This document shows, piece by piece, positions 57,443 to 64,000 of a DNA stretch of 64,000 bases. The notes beneath the pieces were generated by a model. The model ran no database searches and was not told where the DNA came from. It was given only the letters and a program-made list of their open reading frames with translations. Within the stretch, counting starts at the first letter, position 1, and each line of letters opens with the position of its first letter. A program made the position numbers and the translations under genes. The stretch is from Chalara sp. BL73 (lineage: Eukaryota; Ascomycota; Leotiomycetes; Helotiales), in assembly GCA_918026815.1 (NCBI GenBank), contig CAKJVC010000146.1, forward strand, positions 162,481-226,480, in the 5' to 3' direction.

Positions 57443-59559
57443 ATGATGGAGAACTCATCAAAGAGGAACGAGAAGCTCGAAACCATCCACCTTCAAGACT
57501 CCACAGATGTTGATGTGGTCCAACAGGTTCACCAGGATGGCACAGTTGATTTTGTCGATACTCATGCTTTGGGGGGAGCATTGGAGCAGATGCCAAAGGG
57601 ATACTTCTACAGCTGGCAATTTATTGGCACTGTGATTGTAAGTCAATTCTGCAGATTGATGTCTGCCAGACAAAACTAATTCGACTTGTCAGGCAACTTG
57701 TCTTGCGAACAACTGTGCCTATCTCGGGTGGGTCTTACCAGCAAATACTCTGTAAGTTAGATGCTTCACAATAGGACGATTACCGTTGATAAATAAACAG
57801 GCTGCTCATCAATGAGGACATCGGTCCTTCACCTAATCTTCAATGGGTCGCTACTGTGTGGACCTTGGGATCGTCTGTTGGTTTCTTGCTAGTCGGTCGA
57901 CTGAGTGACATTTTTGGACGTAAAGTACGCTTTCATCACCCGTGCCTTGGTTTCTGATCTTTAGAATACTATGGTTTATTATTCTCCTGTCAAAGTACGT
58001 AGGCTAACAAGGATATAGTGGATGGTGATGGCATCTACTGGTCTTGGGCTCATCGGATGTATTGTTGGTTGCACCGCTACTTCTATTAATGCGCTTATCG
58101 GCGCAAATCTTTGCAACGGTCTAGGGGCTGCTGGTCAGCTGAGTTTCGGAATCGTTCTTGGAGAGCTCGTGCCAAATAAACAACGTGGTCCAATCGTCAC
58201 ACTGGTTTTTTTGAGTGCTGCGCCATTCGCAGGTGTGTTCTTTCCATCTCTACCCGTTAGACACATAGTCTCATTTTTGAAGAGTCGCTTACCCAATATA
58301 GTATTTGGCCCTGCCATTGCACGAGCATTCTTCATCAATACTGCAGCCAAATGGAGATGGAGCTACTATCTCGGTGTCATATTCTCCGGAACAGCTCTGT
58401 TAATGTACCAATTCTGTTATCATCCCCCCACTTACACTCAGCTTCACGTGCAAGGAAAGACTAAGTGGCAACAAATGAAGGAACTCGACTATGGCGGACT
58501 GTTGATTTATTTCGCTGGTATGGTGTTATCAATCATCGGTCTGAGCTGGGGAGGAGGAACGTATCCTTGGGTCAGCGGTAAAGTTCTTGGCACCTTGATC
58601 ACTGGGATCTTGTGTTTGGTTGCCCTCCCATTCTATGGTAAAAATCCAGAATCAATGTTTACGCTGCAAAATACTGATCCCGCGCAGAGGCATACGTCGT
58701 CAAAGAAGGCGCCCTTGTTCCACCCCGTCTTTTCCGCTCAATAGGCTACGTCGCAATCACCGTGGCAGCCACCATTGGCGCAATGGTTTACTACGCCCTG
58801 ACCATTCTGTGGCCTACCATTCTCGGCACGATATATACGACAAATGTAATGAAAATTGGGTGGCAGTCGTCCGTTGTCGGTGGCGGTATTCTGCTCGGCC
58901 AAGTCTTTGGTGGCTTCGGTCTCTCCTATATACCTTATGTCAAATGGCAAACAGTCATCATGTCCGTTCTCAGCATGGCATTCGTCACCTCCCTCGTCTC
59001 GCTATCCGAGGACAAACATGCAGAATTCATTGTCTTCGGCACTCTTGCTTGTATCTTCATCGGTTACGTTGACAACATCACTTTCCCAGGTGTTACCTTG
59101 GTGATTGAGCCTCAGGATATCGGCCTGGCGACTGGAGTGCTGGGCAGTATCCGCGGTTTTGGTGGTGCGGTGGCTCAAGCTCTATATGTCTCTGTGCTCA
59201 CCAACAAACTTGCGGATTACCTCCCTGCATATGTCGCTCCAGCAGTGGTGCAAGCTGGCCTTCCAGCATCATCGCTACCCTCTCTCTTCGCAGGTCTCAC
59301 GACTGGCAACTTTACCGCTGTCCCGGATATCACTCCTACCATCATCGGGGTTGCCGCAACACAGGCAAAACGCGCTTATATTGACTCTTTCCACATTGTG
59401 TTCTATGCGACGATTCCTTTCAGCACGCTGTTGATTTTATCGGCATGCTTTGTACCGAATATGGATAAGTATCTCGGAAATAATGTCGCGAAGAGACTCC
59501 AGAACTTCAAGAACACAGATGATTCTGACGTCTCAGAGAAGCAGGTGGAGACTGTATGA
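57443..59559 (+). CDS. TRI12-type MFS efflux transporter
   Basis: Proton-driven major-facilitator transporter of the trichothecene-efflux-pump (TRI12) family, plasma membrane. Known members export toxins, siderophores or drugs; the substrate here is unknown. Predicted length 599 residues. Exons are 57443-57637, 57693-57751, 57801-57924, 58019-58232, 58302-58637 and 58688-59559. The family start GYFYSWQFIGTVIATCLANN leads to AYLGWVLPANTLLLINEDIG. The MFS loop 2-3 motif reads GRLSDIFGRKW. Helices continue to a hydrophilic C terminus. All five introns are GT-AG (49-94 nt). The start is the first of two adjacent ATGs. No biosynthetic cluster genes flank it, so it is a stand-alone transporter here. 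Confidence 0.93.
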
Positions 59560-59718
59560 GTGAGTTTCATTGTCACTTTTTCTGAAATGTGAAAATATAA
59601 TATAAAATCCTGGGGCTCAAAGATACTGAGGCTGTGATGTTGTAATATTATCTTAATTCTACATCGTCTGCGTATATTTTTCCGCCATGCTTGCTTCGTC
59701 TCGTCATTCATTGCATGA

Positions 59719-60843
59719 CTAGCTTGACGGTTTATCTTTGGTGTCAGCCTCGGACAGTCGAGTGAAAGTAACAGCTACCTCCTCCGCCAAATCACTCGCT
59801 TGTAGACTTCGACCTTTCTTCGTGAATGCGAGGCGCGAGCATTCCTGCAATATTTAGTACACTAGATACCAACAAATCTTGAGAAGGCGAACCTTACCCT
59901 CACCAATGAACCGCCACCAAAACCTACAAGTGCGAGGAGTTCTGTGGGATTCGTGTCTCTTTCGCGATCCCAGATTCTATCAATACACGCCTTTCTCCAC
60001 CATAGAAATGTTGCTAAATTTCCGGTGAGAATGTCGCCTGGTCACCACTGCATTAAAGTCCTCCCTCAAGATCACTGATATACGTATACTCGCCATTTGA
60101 CATATAATCTCTTCCCCTTTCTGTACAGGCGTCACTCCGCCAAATTCTCCAGCTAATTTCTTAACTCCCGCACCACTTCTAGCTCTGTAGCTCAAAGCCT
60201 TTGCTTTTACACAGACGGCCAAACTCCGCCATGTTTGGGGTAAGAATATAGTTCTTGTAGTCCTGCACAAAATTTGGCTTAGTTTATGCGAGATGTAGTC
60301 CGTGGGCATCGAGAACAAAAGGGATATTTTCTTTGCGCGCAGCTGAGATGACATGTGCGCAAGTGCCCTGTATCAGCTCATCCCGCCCCAACCCTGGCCC
60401 AATAACCAGGGTATGAAGACGGGACAGCATTGCCGTCACGGCTTCGGCAATCGGCTCAGACGAATTTGAAAACTCGTGGGTAGATTGCCGTATTAGATTT
60501 GGCGAACAGGTCTTAATGACCTGGGAGCTTGAGGTTCGCAGATCACATGACTCTATATCTTCAATTAGCACTGAACTCTTGCAGCTTTGGCAGAGGCACA
60601 CCATATCTGCCCCTAGTGGAGCGCTGGCCATGGCAGAAAAATATGACCGGTATAATCTTCGCTACCACCGATGACCCATCTACGCGTCCCATTTGACCAA
60701 CGTAAAATTATCATATATATCACGTGAATACTTTGTTGGCTGAATACACCTTTGTGGAACTTCCCGAGCATGGGAAGTATCATTTTTCGAACCTTGAGCA
60801 GAAGCTCTTTCGTCTTGGGAGACATGTTGACAGGATCAGACAT
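59719..60843 (-). pseudogene. NAXD: decayed ATP-dependent NAD(P)HX dehydratase
   Basis: Remnant of the carbohydrate-kinase-fold enzyme that repairs hydrated NAD(P)H. The start MSDPVNMSPKTKELLLKVRK at 60843 is intact. Further family pieces follow in shifting frames: VIGGSEDYTG, FSAMASAPLGADM, LVIGPGLGRDELIQ, PFVLDAHGLHLA, DYKNYILTPNMAEFGRLCKS, LAGEFGGVTPVQKG, GDILTGNLATFL, and a C-terminal exon with [16 protein letters not shown] ending at 59719. Lesions include a short deletion after DYTG (about 60623), an in-frame TAA after LHLA (60286-60284), TAG at 60181, and lost bases around the conserved GGQGD loop. Several stops look like C-to-T changes. This is broken rather than mis-spliced. Since the activity is normally conserved, a working copy should exist elsewhere. 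Confidence 0.85.
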
Positions 60844-61393
60844 TTGTCTGCTAACTATTCAGAGGATACCTTTGAAGCTGCGTTAATACGAACTGAACAC
60901 GATAGAAGGCGATCAGGAGAGCCAAAAACTCTGCAAAGTATCGTTCATGCGATTGATTTTGATTGTGATGGTTGTGTTCAGTTGTATTTTAGAAGAAGAT
61001 CTATGTATGATGTCAGTCCGAAAATGCAAGCCATGCAGCACGATGATTATTTACGTATGAAGTCATCATCGGCTGGGCAAATATTTCTTCACATTATTAT
61101 CAACATAATGTCATTCTTTGAAATACCCTCTGGCTGCGTGCACCCTCATAGTATGGTAGGTTCCTGTGACGATCTGATAATATTTCATTGGGGCACATTC
61201 GCCTCTACAACTGTTGGCAGCACCCCAACACAGGATCAAAAGCTCTAGCTGCGTTCTAACGGATCCCATTGGTCAAAGATACTTAGTGCGTCTACTTCGC
61301 CTTCCTACTCTCCCTGGTACTGCACCTACATCTCATTACTGGATCGCGAGGAACAACTCTTATCTCCCTAGCTCGTTCGTCTGCCGTAGCATA
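60844..61393. other. divergent upstream region
   Basis: 550 bases between the dead NAD(P)HX dehydratase start and the GFA-domain gene start. A plus-strand open frame (60724-61248) covers much of it but has no family features. Confidence 0.45.
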
Positions 61394-62126
61394 ATGACTA
61401 CCAGTGAGCCGCACGTGGCTCAACATGCAACGGGAAAGGAGGCAGAGAAGCTCAACGTCAGCAAGTCCGACGAGTGGAAAATCCTTGCACCGTATAACGT
61501 TCATGGAAGGGAGAGTGATTTTAAGGCCTTGTACGATGCGAGTTGTCATTGCGGCCGAGTTACATATCAACTGAGTAGAGAGAAGCCTTTAGATGCAAAA
61601 TACTGTCACTGTAAAACATGCCAAAAACTCCACGGTGAGTCGTTTTCTTGAACTGGCGCCGGACGATACTAACTGCAGATGGGCATCGCTCTGACTTGTC
61701 TTCAGGAGCTCCGTTTCAATGGGCTGTAATCTTCCACAAAGGGGATATCAGTTTCACAAATGGACACAATAATCTCACATGGTATGAGAGCAGCGACAAA
61801 GCTGTTGAGCATAGATTGCCTTGCAAAGTCACCTGCTCATACTGCCGGACGCCTATCATGGACGAAGGCCGCAACATGATTTTGATATTTCCAACGTTAA
61901 TCAATTTCAAGTCTCCGGAGGAACAGAAACGCTTTGATCCAACGTACGCTACAGATTTGTTTTCTAATCTGATACGTGATCTATTTGCTAATTTTGTTCT
62001 GCTAGCTGCCACATTTTCTATGGCAGCCGTGTGGTGGATATTTCGGATGGGAGGCCGAAATGGAGCGGTATTAATGAGCAAAGTAAATTGCTGGATGAGG
62101 GCTCGCAGAACAGTCAGGACAATTAA
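61394..62126 (+). CDS. GFA/CENP-V-fold zinc protein
   Basis: Member of the glutathione-dependent formaldehyde-activating (GFA)/CENP-V domain family, a zinc-binding fold. Most fungal members have no proven reaction. Predicted length 199 residues. Exons are 61394-61634, 61706-61943 and 62006-62126. Zinc-binding motifs are SCHCGRVTYQL, YCHCKTCQKLHG and CSYCRTPIMDEGRN. Splicing gives KLHGAPFQWAVIF and, at the end, CHIFYGSRVVDISDGRPKWS. Intron 1 has two usable acceptors 27 nt apart (after 61678 or 61705). Both keep the frame; the distal one gives the conserved KLHGAPF. An unspliced intron 2 would read on to 62226 with a basic tail, which I reject. A broken paralogue lies tail-to-tail next to it. 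Confidence 0.9.
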
Positions 62127-62408
62127 AAGACGGAAAAGGAGACGTGCTGAAGGTACACCTGACTCTATGAGAGAAGGATCAGGCATGGAGAGCAAGTTGG
62201 CTATTCCTTCTGGCAAGACGAATTAACTTTCAATTCCAACGGTCAGCGCTCTTCTTCGTGACTGAGCGAAGCAAGCAAAGGAAGCAATGTTTGTGCTCAA
62301 GTACTGAAGGTACAGGGACTTCTTAAAACCCTTGGGTCCTTTCTCACATACGAACGTTGCGCCTTCAAAGTCTCCAATGATTTAACTCGAATCTCTGAGG
62401 CTAGTACT

Positions 62409-63030
62409 TCATTCTTTCACAATCTCGCTTTTATTTTTCATCCCTTCCCACTTGGGTAGATCATCCTTGATATTGATTACAAGTTCCTTATAGAACATGT
62501 GATATCTGGGTTATGTTAGCAAACGTTCTTCCGCAACGAAAATGAACAGCCTACTGAGCAGCAAAATTGTTCCTCTCATCCTCATTCCTGAATTTGACAG
62601 TTGCTGGATAGATAGGAATCTTGTTGTTCCTCTCATCCATGACCGATGAATGGCAATATGAACCTGTAAATTTTCACGGCGGGTTATGCCTGGTTGTCTT
62701 CTCCATACTGTCATACCAGGTGAGGTCGTGATGACCATTGGTGAGGTTGATATCCTCTTTCTCGAAGACCGCAGTCCATCCAAAAGTGGCGCCTATTGCC
62801 TCCTAGGCACAGTGATGGTTTCTGGGAAGGAGCGCCTACCTGTAAAGATTGACAAGTAATGCAATAGCAATACTTGGCTTCCAGGGTTTTTCTTGCTTGA
62901 TATGGAACTGCACTCTTCCACGATGACATCCGCCCTCGTAACGAGAGGTGAAAGTATCTGAACTATGGATCTTGTATGGAGGGCGGAACTTCCACTGGTT
63001 TTCCTCGCCTTCTATGTGGTCTTTTGACCG
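62409..63030 (-). pseudogene. broken paralogue of the GFA/CENP-V gene
   Basis: Minus-strand copy of the neighbouring gene with the same exon order. Recognisable pieces: ENQWKFRPPYKIH, GGCHRGRVQFHIKQEKP, LEAKYCYCITCQSLQ, EKEDINLTNGHHDLTWYDS, and a last exon with FYKELVINIKDDLPKWEG ending at 62409. Lesions: a lost base near 62895 (between QEKP and LEAK), a frame mismatch at the first intron, and a TGA at 62676-62674 where the intact copy has a zinc-ligand Cys codon. A cysteine in the first zinc motif is also changed (CHRG instead of CHCG). No start codon is clear. The copy is divergent enough to be an old duplicate. Confidence 0.8.
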
Positions 63031-64000
63031 CGATCTTGTCCTCTTGTAAATGGCGACAATTTCACGAGATTTCCCGTTCGGAAAATAGAGATTGGTCTGA
63101 TTTGTTTATGTACAGCACACCGAAAGTTAATTGTAGTGTCTTCTTGTCACTCCATCGCGTTCAGCAGTGAAAGCAGGTTACGGCAAGGTGACTTTGCGTC
63201 AGATCCATGATGCAGTTGAGACGGTAATGTCATAAATGCATTGCGGTTGCTTCCATCAGGTGGAGGCACAGATTGACCCAAGGTGCTGAGGCCGCAATTA
63301 CATCGTTGTTTCTGATACACTACATGCATACGGGCTAGCCGTGCGGCATGACCTATGTTATCTGGAGGAAACGCCCCTGGTTATACCACTCTACTCCCCG
63401 CATACCAACATGTGCAATTAATTCCTGTCGCCACTTTGGGTGTTCCGACTAAATCTCCGGTATTTCCTGTGACTGAGTTGTATTTCAAGGAGATGAAGTG
63501 GTGTCAAATTGCGTGATCGCATGGTCATTAATTCGTGTATAAACTTGATATCATTAACAGATACTGTTTGAAAAGGCTACTTTCTCCTGTTTTTACCCGA
63601 AACCGAGATATATTAACTCACTTTATGGGAACATACTTGAGACCCGCGTGTCACTTATAGAAACCCTAGTCATAATAGCCATGGAGATAAGCTCGTCAGA
63701 AAGCGAAGGAAAAGGAAACGAGTTTCTGGCTCATTGAGAATCCGGATTATAGATAGCGTTGAGTATGTAAGACTTGGTATGCTGCTGCATCTTAAGTATT
63801 GAAGAACTTGATAGCTATGGAGGGTTTTATGGGATTTATTAAGAACATGGTCTGAAATCGAGTGCTTAGTATTTTTGTTTTTAATATTGACCATTCTAGC
63901 TTGAGCATGGCTATTCTGGCGGTTCTCGCAGCCTCTTGGCATAAAAGCTCGACTGCCATGTCTTTGTGGCTCTGTCCTTCCGTGTAACTTCCAGCTGGCA
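63031..64000. other. gene-poor end of window
   Basis: Nothing with coding features; the 90-residue minus-strand frame at 63670-63942 has no motif. Confidence 0.4.

Noticed and set aside
60724..61248. 174-residue plus-strand ORF over the NAD(P)HX dehydratase start
   Set aside because: Its first part is antisense to a conserved exon, the rest is upstream sequence, and no domain or homologous pattern is visible.
62006..62226. Read-through C terminus of the GFA gene with a basic tail
   Set aside because: Arises from leaving intron 2 unspliced; the spliced frame gives the conserved CHIFYGSRVVDI end and stops at 62126.

Overview
The window is a filamentous-ascomycete nuclear contig (Pezizomycotina). 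A leotiomycete such as a Helotiales species fits the protein set best, but that placement is inference. Supporting signs are short introns (mostly 45-80 nt) with GTANGT donors and CTRAC-type branch points, a STE3-type pheromone receptor, a TRI12-type MFS pump, a secreted GH3 beta-glucosidase, an NLR-like NACHT/ankyrin gene, and no operons or ribosome-binding sites. Most genes are split. The coordinates here come from splicing by eye, with frame continuity and family motifs as the test.

Layout. 0-11.5 kb: 3' end of a partial gene, a GNAT acetyltransferase, a DUF899 thioredoxin-fold protein, the STE3 receptor, a (6-4) photolyase/cryptochrome and an Mrl1-type sorting receptor. 11.5-22 kb: gene-poor, with the 13-exon GH3 beta-glucosidase and several coding-like relics. 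22-34 kb: a dense housekeeping block (EFM4 methyltransferase, PP2A scaffold subunit, PheRS beta, myotubularin phosphatase, ribosomal protein S3, NIPA Mg2+ transporter). 34-47 kb: sparse, with an acidic nuclear-type protein, a flavin-reductase-like remnant, a cysteine-rich small secreted protein and a membrane-anchored cupredoxin-fold fusion. 47-52.3 kb: a divergent pair, a NACHT-ankyrin gene and a Zn2Cys6-ankyrin gene, separated by a tandem array of about 60-bp hairpin-bearing repeats. 53-64 kb: a G3BP/Nxt3-like protein, a TRI12-type MFS pump, a decayed NAD(P)HX dehydratase, and a tail-to-tail pair of GFA/CENP-V-fold genes, one intact and one broken.

Themes. Four introns need GC-AG borders (donor GCAAGT) to keep a conserved frame; this is a high share for about 60 introns. 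Several loci carry one-base frame breaks. Those in the NIPA and secreted-protein genes sit in G runs and could be assembly errors. The NAD(P)HX dehydratase and second GFA copy show stops plus several indels and look like true pseudogenes. The most unusual locus is the NLR/ankyrin pair with its shared repeat-filled upstream region.
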